62,899 bases of DNA. Origin: a virus. The position numbers and the translations under genes are program-made. Numbering within the stretch: position 1 is the stretch's first letter; each line of letters starts with the position of its first letter. A model generated the notes under the pieces. The model saw nothing but the letters and a program-made list of their open reading frames with translations, ran no database searches and was not told the origin of the DNA. This document shows positions 5,593 to 10,819 of this stretch, in pieces. The stretch covers positions 1-62,899 of IMG/VR virus record IMGVR_UViG_3300032304_001576, one strand, 5' to 3'.

Positions 5593-6146
5593 GCTGCACC
5601 CCCTCGCACGATGATCCAGATAAGAGCCTGCGCGGTGCGCGGTGTGATTCCAAACTGTGCAGCAACGGACTCAACAGCCTCAGACAGTAGAGCGTATTGA
5701 GTCTTATTAGGAGAGTCAGTCTCCATACCTGCCGCACGCATCATCCAAACGTCAATGACAACCGCGTTAGTGTCGCCTGCGATAGCGCGAGCGAATGCGT
5801 TAGTCTTCTGACCCTTGAGCGCGTCAAAGCCTGCCGCTACGGATGCGTCAGCCATGCGGAGATTATTGCCAAGGCCAGCGGGACGCGAGCCAAGCGAGTA
5901 CGCGATAGCCTTAGCGACATTAGTAGACCAGCGCTCACGCGGGGAGAATGCTGCAACGATAGACGCGCCAACCTCAAGCGAGGTGCCAAGGTTGCGAGCA
6001 ACCTCAGAGGCAACGGCAGCGGCGTCATGGTACCAGACGCTAGCAGCCTCAGTCTGCGAAAGGGTGGCGGTCATGATAAGGCTCTCAAAGCGAGCGGCGT
6101 AGGTAGCGTATGCGAGTGTGCCCTCAGGGGCGGTAACTGTAATCAT
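5589..6146 (-). CDS. conserved phage protein, HhH-GPD-like (DUF7178 type)
   Basis: 185 aa, Ala-rich and helical. The segments WYHDAA, AAFSPRERWSTNV, LKGQKTNAFARAIAGD and VVIDVWMMRAAG match a conserved actinophage family that I associate with DUF7178 and a helix-hairpin-helix glycosylase-like fold (from memory). No catalytic activity is asserted. The ATG lies exactly 6 nt after the -10 hexamer TAGGAT and has no ribosome-binding site, so the mRNA is predicted leaderless. More GC-rich than the virion genes. Confidence 0.8.
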   Translation of the reverse strand: MITVTAPEGTLAYATYAARFESLIMTATLSQTEAASVWYHDAAAVASEVARNLGTSLEVGASIVAAFSPRERWSTNVAKAIAYSLGSRPAGLGNNLRMADASVAAGFDALKGQKTNAFARAIAGDTNAVVIDVWMMRAAGMETDSPNKTQYALLSEAVESVAAQFGITPRTAQALIWIIVRGGAA

Positions 6147-6152
6147 GGAATG

Positions 6153-6174
6153 ATCCTAGCACTAGGGTCTGACA
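6153..6174 (-). promoter_or_regulatory. TGTCAGACC-box promoter, leaderless
   Basis: TGTCAGACC, TG, then -10 TAGGAT. CATTCC (6 nt) separates the -10 from the ATG at 6146. Confidence 0.75.
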
Positions 6175-6195
6175 TTGAAAGGGGGAATATTGGGA

Positions 6196-6342
6196 TCAGT
6201 CGGTAACGAAACGGTTACGATGCTTGTCCTTGCGCGAATACTTGGCCTTATTCTTATGAGGCTGCGCGGCATTAGAGCGACGACGCTCAACAACGATACG
6301 ATTATGCTCCGCACTACGGCGGGGGCTCACACGATTACTCAT
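6196..6342 (-). CDS. small basic protein, 48 aa
   Basis: MSNRVSPRRSAEHNRIVVER followed by an Arg/Lys/Asn-rich tail ending NRFVTD. The high Arg/Lys content suggests nucleic-acid or ribosome contact, but no family is recognised. The ATG is 6 nt after the -10 TATGCT, again leaderless. Confidence 0.75.
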   Translation of the reverse strand: MSNRVSPRRSAEHNRIVVERRRSNAAQPHKNKAKYSRKDKHRNRFVTD

Positions 6343-6348
6343 AGGGTG

Positions 6349-6378
6349 AGCATATCATGACCGTGATCCCCGTGTCAA
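6349..6378 (-). promoter_or_regulatory. TTGACA-18-TATGCT promoter, leaderless
   Basis: Consensus -35, 18-nt spacer with TCACGG, and extended -10 TGATATGCT. CACCCT (6 nt) separates the -10 from the ATG at 6342. Confidence 0.8.
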
Positions 6379-6426
6379 ATCGTAAGAGGTCGTAAATCTA
6401 TGAGTATTCTTGGAATCGCGGCCCGG

Positions 6427-6442
6427 CCCCGCTTTCGCGGGG
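6427..6442 (-). terminator. hairpin plus GC box at end of unit
   Basis: CCCCGC-GAAA-GCGGGG hairpin followed by CCGGGCCGCG, just past the stop of the gene at 6448. Same build as the element at 5435-5450. No T-tract. Confidence 0.5.
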
Positions 6443-6447
6443 TGGTA

Positions 6448-6576
6448 TTAGATAAAATCCACCAAATCCCCATCCATGATCTCTGAGGGATCGATTCCCA
6501 AGTCTTCTGCGATAGCCTCCCACAGTTCATCCTCTGTGAAGTCGCCATCGGCGGGAAGGTAATCTAGATAACTCAT
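6448..6576 (-). CDS. hypothetical acidic protein, 42 aa
   Basis: MSYLDYLPADGDFTEDELWE continues with two short acidic helices to DGDLVDFI. It is the last gene of a six-gene overlapping run that starts at 7296 and includes whiB. AGGAG lies upstream of the ATG. Function unknown. Confidence 0.7.
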   Translation of the reverse strand: MSYLDYLPADGDFTEDELWEAIAEDLGIDPSEIMDGDLVDFI

Positions 6577-6577
6577 T

Positions 6578-6712
6578 CTAATACTCCTGTTCGTCTACTT
6601 GGTCAATGATCTCGTTATACAGAGAAGTTACGATCCATCCCTGCGACATTAGTTCCTGTAGGCACGTTAGCAATTGATCCCAATTGGCACGAGGCATCTC
6701 TACCTTTACCAT
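6578..6712 (-). CDS. hypothetical protein, 44 aa
   Basis: MVKVEMPRANWDQLLTCLQE begins a mostly helical protein ending DQVDEQEY. GAGGAGG precedes the ATG, which overlaps the upstream stop as TAATG. Function unknown. Confidence 0.7.
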   Translation of the reverse strand: MVKVEMPRANWDQLLTCLQELMSQGWIVTSLYNEIIDQVDEQEY

Positions 6713-6795
6713 TAGTCCTCCTCACAATACTTGCAATGATGATGTGGGTTTACGAGCATGTCGATTAGGTGATCGGCAAATTCTAGTCTCATCAT
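6712..6795 (-). CDS. 27-aa peptide with possible metal site
   Basis: MMRLEFADHLIDMLVNPHHH then CKYCEED. A C-x2-C preceded by three His could bind zinc. The ATG overlaps the whiB stop as ATGA and the stop overlaps the next ATG as TAATG, which supports translation despite the small size. Confidence 0.6.
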   Translation of the reverse strand: MMRLEFADHLIDMLVNPHHHCKYCEED

Positions 6796-7007
6796 GCCAC
6801 CGCCAATGCAACGCGCTTACGCTCTTCACCTGTCATGCCACCATAGACATGCGGCTCAAAGTCTTCATTAGCGAGTGCGAATGACAAACACTCTTGGATA
6901 ACGGGACATGATGCACACACAGCCTTAGCAATGTTTACGCGGGAGGTCACTCCCGAAAGGAATACGCTAGAGTCCATACCAGCGCACGCTGCCCTATCCT
7001 GCCACAT
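6792..7007 (-). CDS. whiB: WhiB-family iron-sulfur transcription factor
   Basis: 71 aa with four Cys in WhiB spacing (C8, C31, C34, C40: C-x22-C-x2-C-x5-C), WQDRAAC at the N-terminus and GGMTGEERKR, a variant of the WhiB G-G-x-T-x-E-E-R turn. These proteins hold a 4Fe-4S cluster and act with the host primary sigma factor; phage versions can redirect or repress host whiB-controlled genes. GAGGAGG lies upstream and the ATG overlaps the preceding stop (TGATG). It could regulate the promoter boxes of this cluster; that is a guess. Confidence 0.93.
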   Translation of the reverse strand: MWQDRAACAGMDSSVFLSGVTSRVNIAKAVCASCPVIQECLSFALANEDFEPHVYGGMTGEERKRVALAVA

Positions 7008-7162
7008 CAGAACGGCACCTCCTCATAGCGAACGCCATCAGCGATTAGCGTTCCGTTGTCAAGATATGTCACGCGGGTAGAGTCGAAAGCCTCATCCTCT
7101 AGCGTGTAGTAAACATCTAGCCATGCCTTCTCAAACTCTACGCCAAACTTATTGCACTTCAC
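7007..7162 (-). CDS. hypothetical protein, 51 aa (GTG start)
   Basis: GTG at 7162 overlaps the upstream TGA (GTGA). The product starts MKCNKFGVEFEKAWLDVYYT and ends RYEEVPF. The beta-rich end (RVTYLDNGTLIADGVRY) suggests a small barrel. It directly precedes whiB. Confidence 0.65.
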   Translation of the reverse strand: MKCNKFGVEFEKAWLDVYYTLEDEAFDSTRVTYLDNGTLIADGVRYEEVPF

Positions 7163-7296
7163 AGTTCATCACTCCAATCTAGAATCTCATAGTCTTCAGG
7201 TACGTCCTGAGAGGAAACATACTTCAGAGCCTTATCGCGGGTATTGAATGCCTTCTTGAATCGGTTCAAGTGGAACACGCGGTAGTAGTTGGTCAT
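7159..7296 (-). CDS. hypothetical protein, 45 aa, leaderless
   Basis: MTNYYRVFHLNRFKKAFNTR, then a lysine-rich helix and an acidic C-terminus (EILDWSDEL). The ATG is 6 nt after the -10 TAAGGT and overlaps the upstream stop. It is the first gene of the whiB-containing unit. Confidence 0.7.
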   Translation of the reverse strand: MTNYYRVFHLNRFKKAFNTRDKALKYVSSQDVPEDYEILDWSDEL

Positions 7297-7439
7297 GGCT
7301 TCACCTTATCAGAGGGGTCTGACACCCAAGGGTTAGGGTCAAGGTCAAGGCTCAACTTCATAGCCTCCATCTCGTCATGGTGACGAGCGAACCAATCCTC
7401 GTCGGCGGGGTAATAATGCATCTCTGTCCTTTCACTCAT
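7293..7439 (-). CDS. hypothetical protein, 48 aa, ends in promoter-coded tail
   Basis: MSERTEMHYYPADEDWFARH continues to WVSDPSDKVKP. The last ten codons are the promoter box of the next gene (7303-7324) read as protein. The ATG at 7439 is 6 nt after the -10 TAAAGT; an internal ATG at 7421 with AAAGGA upstream is a second possible start. Confidence 0.7.
   Translation of the reverse strand: MSERTEMHYYPADEDWFARHHDEMEAMKLSLDLDPNPWVSDPSDKVKP
7303..7324 (-). promoter_or_regulatory. TGTCAGACC-box promoter inside a coding end
   Basis: TGTCAGACC, TGA, -10 TAAGGT, then GAAGCC and the ATG at 7296. It lies wholly within the 3' end of the gene at 7293-7439. Confidence 0.75.
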
Positions 7440-7445
7440 AGGATG

Positions 7446-7467
7446 ACTTTATCATAGGGGTCTGACA
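7446..7467 (-). promoter_or_regulatory. TGTCAGACC-box promoter, leaderless
   Basis: TGTCAGACC, TGA, -10 TAAAGT, then CATCCT and the ATG at 7439. Confidence 0.75.
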
Positions 7468-7553
7468 CTCAAGCATCCCCGTGACCGTTTTCGTGTGTGT
7501 CGTATGTCACATCGTAAGACTTGACAATGTGAGGATTTTCGGGCCGGGGCCTT

Positions 7554-7685
7554 TCAGTAGTAGTCGTAGTAGTCGTCATCAAGACGGCGCTGGACAGAGG
7601 CATAGATTGCCCCCATATCGGGGACATAGTTGCAGCCAAGGCCATCGGTGTGTCCACAGCACGGGTAATCTTCACAGCGAGCCAT
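7554..7685 (-). CDS. small Cys-rich protein, 43 aa
   Basis: MARCEDYPCCGHTDGLGCNY with four Cys and a His in the first 18 residues, then a Tyr/Asp tail ending DDDYYDYY. It resembles a short Cys-rich actinophage protein (MARCEDYPCCGH pattern) known to me only as hypothetical; zinc binding is likely. AAAGGACACGAAA precedes the ATG. A GC box lies 5 nt past the stop. Confidence 0.75.
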   Translation of the reverse strand: MARCEDYPCCGHTDGLGCNYVPDMGAIYASVQRRLDDDYYDYY

Positions 7686-7713
7686 TTTCGTGTCCTTTCG
7701 TATGTGTATCGTA

Positions 7714-7735
7714 AGACTAGCACAGGGGTCTGACA
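7714..7735 (-). promoter_or_regulatory. TGTCAGACC-box promoter
   Basis: TGTCAGACC, TGC, -10 TAGTCT, giving a short leader with a ribosome-binding site for the gene at 7685. Confidence 0.7.
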
Positions 7736-7750
7736 GCGAGCCGGGGCCTT

Positions 7751-7855
7751 TCAGTCGTAGGGTTCATCGTAGTAGGGGTCATAGTCCTCATCCTCCATGC
7801 GCGAGAGGTGGAACGCGACGGCATCAAAGCCGTCTGAGTACTCAAACGTGGCCAT
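7751..7855 (-). CDS. hypothetical acidic peptide, 34 aa
   Basis: MATFEYSDGFDAVAFHLSRM then an Asp/Tyr/Pro tail ending DEPYD. AAAGGAGCC precedes the ATG. It is a single-gene unit between the promoter at 7880-7908 and a GC box 3 nt past its stop. The tail resembles that of the neighbour at 7554-7685. Confidence 0.65.
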   Translation of the reverse strand: MATFEYSDGFDAVAFHLSRMEDEDYDPYYDEPYD

Positions 7856-7879
7856 ATCTTGGCTCCTTTCGACATGTCG

Positions 7880-7908
7880 AACCTATCAAAATTCCCGTGA
7901 CTTGTCAA
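7880..7908 (-). promoter_or_regulatory. TTGACA-17-TAGGTT promoter
   Basis: Consensus -35, 17-nt spacer containing TCACGGGAAT, and extended -10 TGATAGGTT, facing the gene at 7855. Confidence 0.8.
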
Positions 7909-7961
7909 GTCGTAACGTAATTATTTATATAACATTTTCACAACGCGGCCCGGCCCGTCTT

Positions 7962-8165
7962 TCAGGATTTGTCAAGTCTATTTCGAATATTCTCCGCAAG
8001 AATGTGTAGAGACTTCTCCAATTCTTCCAAAGTTTGGAAGTCGCCAGGATTCTCAGCACATGCCCACATGCGCTTGCATCGTGTGAGCAATTCCTGAATG
8101 TCATTCCATTGCATTGTCATATTGATATCGAATGGACGGCGGTCTACTACTTTTACGTTAGGCAT
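7962..8165 (-). CDS. hypothetical helical protein, 67 aa
   Basis: MPNVKVVDRRPFDINMTMQW then a helical C-terminus ending NRLDKS. The last codons are formed by the repeated CTTGACAAATC sequence that lies next to the GC box. The start overlaps the upstream gene by 8 nt. Function unknown. Confidence 0.75.
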   Translation of the reverse strand: MPNVKVVDRRPFDINMTMQWNDIQELLTRCKRMWACAENPGDFQTLEELEKSLHILAENIRNRLDKS

Positions 8166-8346
8166 ACTCTCTGACTCTCCTATTCACTGCCGCGCAAAAA
8201 TCTACAAATGTGGGAGTGCTACCGTCTGCCATGAATCCAAAGGTGAAGCAGTCGATTTCTTCACCCTCACGGTTATAAATACTGACGGTATGCGATTCGT
8301 TCCAACGATACGTCAATCCTGAGCGTGAGTCGTGAAGATCAAACAT
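8158..8346 (-). CDS. hypothetical protein, 62 aa
   Basis: MFDLHDSRSGLTYRWNESHT with a central beta-rich, acidic part and a C-terminal helix (FCAAVNRRVREYA). The ATG overlaps the upstream stop as TAATG with GGAG upstream. Function unknown. Confidence 0.75.
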   Translation of the reverse strand: MFDLHDSRSGLTYRWNESHTVSIYNREGEEIDCFTFGFMADGSTPTFVDFCAAVNRRVREYA

Positions 8347-8624
8347 TAGAACTCCAATCCCATAGAAGCCAGTCCTGTAATTAGTTCTGCTTGGATTACA
8401 GGATCATCTTTATCTTCTGGCTTGAGCCAGGTTACTGCCGCGTCACCGCGTGACTTGATCATAGCACCCGTGGCGATGAAGGTCACGAGAAACCAGTCAT
8501 CACCCTCAGGGTCGATGGTGATGGTGGCAAGATCCAGAATGGGTCCAGCGTTCAGAACATAGTCGAACACGGGAGGGCACTCACGAAGCGGAGTGGTAAC
8601 GATACGATCTACTGAGTCAATCAT
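8346..8624 (-). CDS. hypothetical protein, 92 aa, leaderless
   Basis: MIDSVDRIVTTPLRECPPVF continues as a mixed alpha/beta protein (DDWFLVTFIATGAMIKSRGD). The ATG is 6 nt after the -10 TAAGGT with no ribosome-binding site. No family recognised. Confidence 0.75.
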   Translation of the reverse strand: MIDSVDRIVTTPLRECPPVFDYVLNAGPILDLATITIDPEGDDWFLVTFIATGAMIKSRGDAAVTWLKPEDKDDPVIQAELITGLASMGLEF

Positions 8625-8809
8625 GCTGACACCTTATCATCTAGGTCTGACAGGCAATCGCAATCGTAGGAAACCTTGAGGTAGTCCTCAAAGGCTTCCA
8701 CGGTCATGATACCCTTATAGTCATGACACGTTCCGCACACGCGGGTATCAAAGCCAATCTCGTTGTCGCAGAAGCAACAGACGAGGTGGGAATGGAGAGT
8801 GTTGTTCAT
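8621..8809 (-). CDS. zinc-ribbon-like protein, 62 aa
   Basis: CCFC at residues 11-14 and CGTC about 12 residues later form two Cys knuckles; further Cys sit near the end (DCDC). It ends LSDLDDKVSA, which is the downstream gene's promoter box read as protein. AAAGGAACGAA precedes the ATG. Confidence 0.75.
   Translation of the reverse strand: MNNTLHSHLVCCFCDNEIGFDTRVCGTCHDYKGIMTVEAFEDYLKVSYDCDCLSDLDDKVSA
8631..8652 (-). promoter_or_regulatory. TGTCAGACC-box promoter inside a coding end
   Basis: TGTCAGACC, TGA, -10 TAAGGT, GTCAGC, ATG at 8624. It lies within the 3' end of the zinc-ribbon gene. Confidence 0.75.
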
Positions 8810-8832
8810 TTCGTTCCTTTCTATCTAGGTAC

Positions 8833-8854
8833 AACCTATCATGGGGGACTGACA
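8833..8854 (-). promoter_or_regulatory. TGTCAG-box promoter (one mismatch)
   Basis: TGTCAGTCC, TGA, -10 TAGGTT. It gives a leader of about 17 nt with a ribosome-binding site for the gene at 8809. The 5' flank (8855-9013) has no gene but holds two TCACAGGAAT motifs and a GC box. Confidence 0.65.
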
Positions 8855-9013
8855 TTTACCTAATCCAAAACCTATACAAATCGGACAACTTTCATAACAG
8901 GTTGGTAACGTAAAAATTCCTGTGAAATTCCTGTGAATGTTCTTATAAGGTCGTAATTATACTATATGTCCGAATCGCGGCCCGGCCCCGTTTTCCAGAT
9001 TTGTCAAGTACTG

Positions 9014-9040
9014 AAAAACCCTTTATTTATAAGGGTTTTT
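9014..9040 (-). terminator. intrinsic terminator (bidirectional)
   Basis: AAAACCCTT pairs with AAGGGTTTT around a 7-nt A/T loop, followed by T residues, directly after the stop of the gene at 9046. A GC box follows. A near copy lies at 10210-10237. Confidence 0.7.
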
Positions 9041-9045
9041 GGCTA

Positions 9046-9303
9046 CTACCCTCCCGTGCCGTAGTTCTCAAGGAACATTGCGAATTCGATCAGAGAGACA
9101 TACGGGTACACCTCATGCGAGTAGTAGTCTGCCAACTCAGGAAGCGGTTCAGTAACCCATTCGTCATTCTTGAAGAATGCAAGTTCGACGGAATAGGGGA
9201 AGCGTGCATACGCTCCCTGTCCCATAGCGATAGAAACCTCATCGGCCATAGGATGAGCAATCTTAGCCTTAGCATTGACGATACCTTCTGCGCGGGTAAT
9301 CAT
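9046..9303 (-). CDS. hypothetical protein, 85 aa
   Basis: MITRAEGIVNAKAKIAHPMA, soluble, mixed alpha/beta, ending FLENYGTGG. The ATG overlaps the upstream stop as ATGA. Last gene of its unit, before the terminator at 9014-9040. No family recognised. Confidence 0.75.
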   Translation of the reverse strand: MITRAEGIVNAKAKIAHPMADEVSIAMGQGAYARFPYSVELAFFKNDEWVTEPLPELADYYSHEVYPYVSLIEFAMFLENYGTGG

Positions 9304-9404
9304 GGAAGCAATTCTCCAGACTGTATGCCTCCTACGATAGCCATCGCAAAGAGGATGCCGAATACAATGACGAATGATGCAGCGTGCTGCAGGAATGTTC
9401 TCAT
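9300..9404 (-). CDS. 34-aa single-pass membrane peptide, leaderless
   Basis: MRTFLQHAASFVIVFGILFA then MAIVGGIQSGELLP: one transmembrane helix at residues about 9-27. The ATG is 6 nt after the -10 TAAGGT. Confidence 0.7.
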   Translation of the reverse strand: MRTFLQHAASFVIVFGILFAMAIVGGIQSGELLP

Positions 9405-9526
9405 GGGTTCACCTTATCACTAGGGTCTGACAGTCTACGCTCTGCAGCCTTAGCCTGCAGCCACGCCTTCCAATCTTCACGCTGCTTTGCCTCTGCAGCG
9501 TAGTCAAGGTAAGTGAAGCCAATCAT
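9401..9526 (-). CDS. hypothetical helical protein, 41 aa
   Basis: ATG at 9526 overlaps the upstream stop (ATGA). MIGFTYLDYAAEAKQREDWK then an Ala/Lys/Arg helix and the tail LSDPSDKVNP, coded by the promoter box of the next gene. A longer frame exists but would overlap the upstream gene by about 70 bases. Confidence 0.65.
   Translation of the reverse strand: MIGFTYLDYAAEAKQREDWKAWLQAKAAERRLSDPSDKVNP
9411..9432 (-). promoter_or_regulatory. TGTCAGACC-box promoter inside a coding end
   Basis: TGTCAGACC, TGA, -10 TAAGGT, GAACCC, ATG at 9404. Embedded in the 3' end of the gene at 9401-9526. Confidence 0.75.
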
Positions 9527-9714
9527 GCGCTCACCCCATAGAGCGCACCACGCTTGGATTCTACCGCAAGCGTGCGACCAGGCTGATCCTTGGACCATGC
9601 CTCGCGGACGCGCATAGCATCCTCACGCGGCATCCAACGTGTCCACGGGGTACGGTGAAGCGCACCGTTACGCATGGGGGTAAGCACTACCACCCTGTAT
9701 CCTTTGAAAGCCAT
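9523..9714 (-). CDS. hypothetical basic protein, 63 aa
   Basis: MAFKGYRVVVLTPMRNGALH with many Arg and Trp, ending KRGALYGVSA. AAAGGAGAGCCCC precedes the ATG. First gene after the promoter at 9739-9760. No family recognised. Confidence 0.7.
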   Translation of the reverse strand: MAFKGYRVVVLTPMRNGALHRTPWTRWMPREDAMRVREAWSKDQPGRTLAVESKRGALYGVSA

Positions 9715-9738
9715 GGGGCTCTCCTTTCTTCTGCCCCC

Positions 9739-9760
9739 ATCCTAGCAGGGGGGTCTGACA
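9739..9760 (-). promoter_or_regulatory. TGTCAGACC-box promoter
   Basis: TGTCAGACC, TGC, -10 TAGGAT, then a leader with a ribosome-binding site for the gene at 9714. Confidence 0.7.
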
Positions 9761-9765
9761 GTCTG

Positions 9766-9817
9766 GCCTAGGGCTCACCCGCCCGAAGCGGTTTATTTGC
9801 CTAGGAATATTTAGTTA
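9766..9817 (-). repeat. CCTAGG hairpin element, copy 1
   Basis: Minus strand: TAACTAAATATTCCTAGGC, an inner CCGC/GCGG stem with TTCG-like loop, then TGAGCCCTAGGCC. It follows the stop of the gene at 9818. Copy 2 at 10420-10470 shares both arms and the flank TAACTAAATAT. Confidence 0.55.
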
Positions 9818-9958
9818 TTAGGCGAATGCCTTAGCATCGCAATTGGTGCAGATGATATCCGCACCACGCAGGCGCATCGCGCCAGCGGCGTTAGCCGCGC
9901 AATCCGCGCAACGTGCAGCCTGCACGATATCGCGGACGATAGCCTTAGTGATTCTCAT
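9818..9958 (-). CDS. small Cys-rich protein, 46 aa (possible longer form)
   Basis: MRITKAIVRDIVQAARCADC with CADC and a C-terminal CTNC, a probable zinc ribbon. GGAGG lies 7 nt before the ATG at 9958. A second in-frame ATG at 9982 lies 6 nt after the -10 hexamer and would add MSKREEVT, so a leaderless long form and a ribosome-bound short form are both possible. Confidence 0.7.
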   Translation of the reverse strand: MRITKAIVRDIVQAARCADCAANAAGAMRLRGADIICTNCDAKAFA

Positions 9959-9988
9959 GGTCACCTCCTCTCGCTTGCTCATGGAACT

Positions 9989-10010
9989 ATTCAATCATAG
10001 GGGTCTGACA
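9989..10010 (-). promoter_or_regulatory. TGTCAGACC-box promoter, leaderless
   Basis: TGTCAGACC, TGA, then TTGAAT at the -10 position (weakest match of the set), AGTTCC and ATG at 9982. Confidence 0.65.
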
Positions 10011-10209
10011 TTCACCCTACCCTAGGGGGTATACAAACTAGGGTAAAACGGACATCTCTAAAAACAATTTAAAAAAAGTTTTAGTGACTGGTATGTCCGA
10101 ATTGTATGTCAAGCGACACGCCGTGAGTTTTTTAGATCGTAACGTAATTGTTATTATCCGATATGTCCGATTCGGGCCGGGGTCGCGTAAGCGGATTTGT
10201 CAAGTGCTG

Positions 10210-10237
10210 AAAAACCCTTATATCTAAAGGCTTTTTT
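10210..10237 (-). terminator. terminator-like hairpin overlapping a stop
   Basis: AAAAACCCTT against AAGGCTTTTT with one mismatch; a near copy of 9014-9040. It spans the stop of the gene at 10224, and a GC box follows. Confidence 0.5.
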
Positions 10238-10394
10238 GGTCCTTAGCCTGCGCAATCAGCGCACGGTAGTAGTCGATGCGATCTGCATCCTGTTGTGCTA
10301 CAGCATCATTGCCAATGCGAGCGACCAATGAGCGACGCGCACGAAGCGCGGCGGTAGTGCGAGGGGCAATACCCTTGTATGCCTGAGTGTTCAT
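10224..10394 (-). CDS. small basic helical protein, 56 aa
   Basis: MNTQAYKGIAPRTTAALRAR then RSLVARIGND and a helical end finishing AKDQKSL. AAAGG lies upstream of the ATG. The leader carries copy 2 of the CCTAGG hairpin. No family recognised. Confidence 0.7.
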   Translation of the reverse strand: MNTQAYKGIAPRTTAALRARRSLVARIGNDAVAQQDADRIDYYRALIAQAKDQKSL

Positions 10395-10419
10395 GTCTAG
10401 CCTTTCTATCTATGGTGTG

Positions 10420-10470
10420 GCCTAGGGCTCATCCCTCATGGGGCTTATTTGCCTAGGAGATATTTAGTTA
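10420..10470 (-). repeat. CCTAGG hairpin element, copy 2
   Basis: Minus strand: TAACTAAATATCTCCTAGGC, an inner CCCC/GGGG-type stem, TGAGCCCTAGGCC. Here it lies in the 5' leader between the promoter at 10478-10499 and the gene at 10394. Confidence 0.55.
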
Positions 10471-10477
10471 TAGGTAC

Positions 10478-10499
10478 ACCTTAGCATGGGGGTCTGACA
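10478..10499 (-). promoter_or_regulatory. TGTCAGACC-box promoter
   Basis: TGTCAGACC, TGC, -10 TAAGGT. It gives a leader of about 80 nt with the CCTAGG hairpin and faces away from the plus-strand copy at 10618. Confidence 0.7.
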
Positions 10500-10564
10500 T
10501 TGAGACGCTAGAAACGCATACAAATCGGACATGCCTAGGTAACAGGATGATAACTATAGAATCC

Positions 10565-10610
10565 GCATTATGCTGTGATCTAATCGTTATTTTGTGTATC
10601 CGCATAATGC
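10565..10610 (+). promoter_or_regulatory. pair of palindromic operator-like sites
   Basis: GCATTATGC (10565-10573) and GCATAATGC (10602-10610), each preceded by ATCC, with centres 37 bases apart, just upstream of the plus-strand promoter. They are likely binding sites for a dimeric regulator. Confidence 0.5.
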
Positions 10611-10617
10611 TCCAGAA

Positions 10618-10639
10618 TGTCAGACGGCTGTGGTAGGTT
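10618..10639 (+). promoter_or_regulatory. TGTCAGAC-box promoter, plus strand
   Basis: TGTCAGACG, TGG, -10 TAGGTT at the same offset as the minus-strand copies; GGACCT then ATG at 10646. Confidence 0.75.
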
Positions 10640-10666
10640 GGACCTATGAGCATTAAGGAGGTGAAC

Positions 10667-10819
10667 ATGACCCAGGTCATTGATATGATCGGCATCCGCA
10701 AGGGTGACGAGATCTTGACGCTCGCAGGAACTTGCGAGTGTGACCGTTTCGTCTGCACCATGGACGACACGCTGGAGTGGGCGACTAATATCGCCGTCTT
10801 CTGCGACTACTGCTCCTAG
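10667..10819 (+). CDS. zinc-finger-like peptide, 50 aa (possible longer form from 10646)
   Basis: MTQVIDMIGIRKGDEILTLA then CECDRFVC and a C-terminal CDYCS, a likely zinc site. AAGGAGGTGAAC precedes the ATG at 10667. An in-frame ATG at 10646 lies 6 nt after the -10 and adds MSIKEVN, the same two-start layout as the gene at 9818. It is the only plus-strand gene in the first 13 kb. The bases after it (10820-10927) show no gene. Confidence 0.7.
   Translation: MTQVIDMIGIRKGDEILTLAGTCECDRFVCTMDDTLEWATNIAVFCDYCS

Noticed and set aside
5697-6206. Plus-strand frames opposite the gene at 5589
   Set aside because: Shadow of a GC-rich conserved gene; no start signals.
8997-9007. CTTGACAAATC (minus strand) as a -35 element
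   Set aside because: No TAnnnT hexamer lies 16-18 bases on; a GC box is there instead, and the sequence sits at unit ends.
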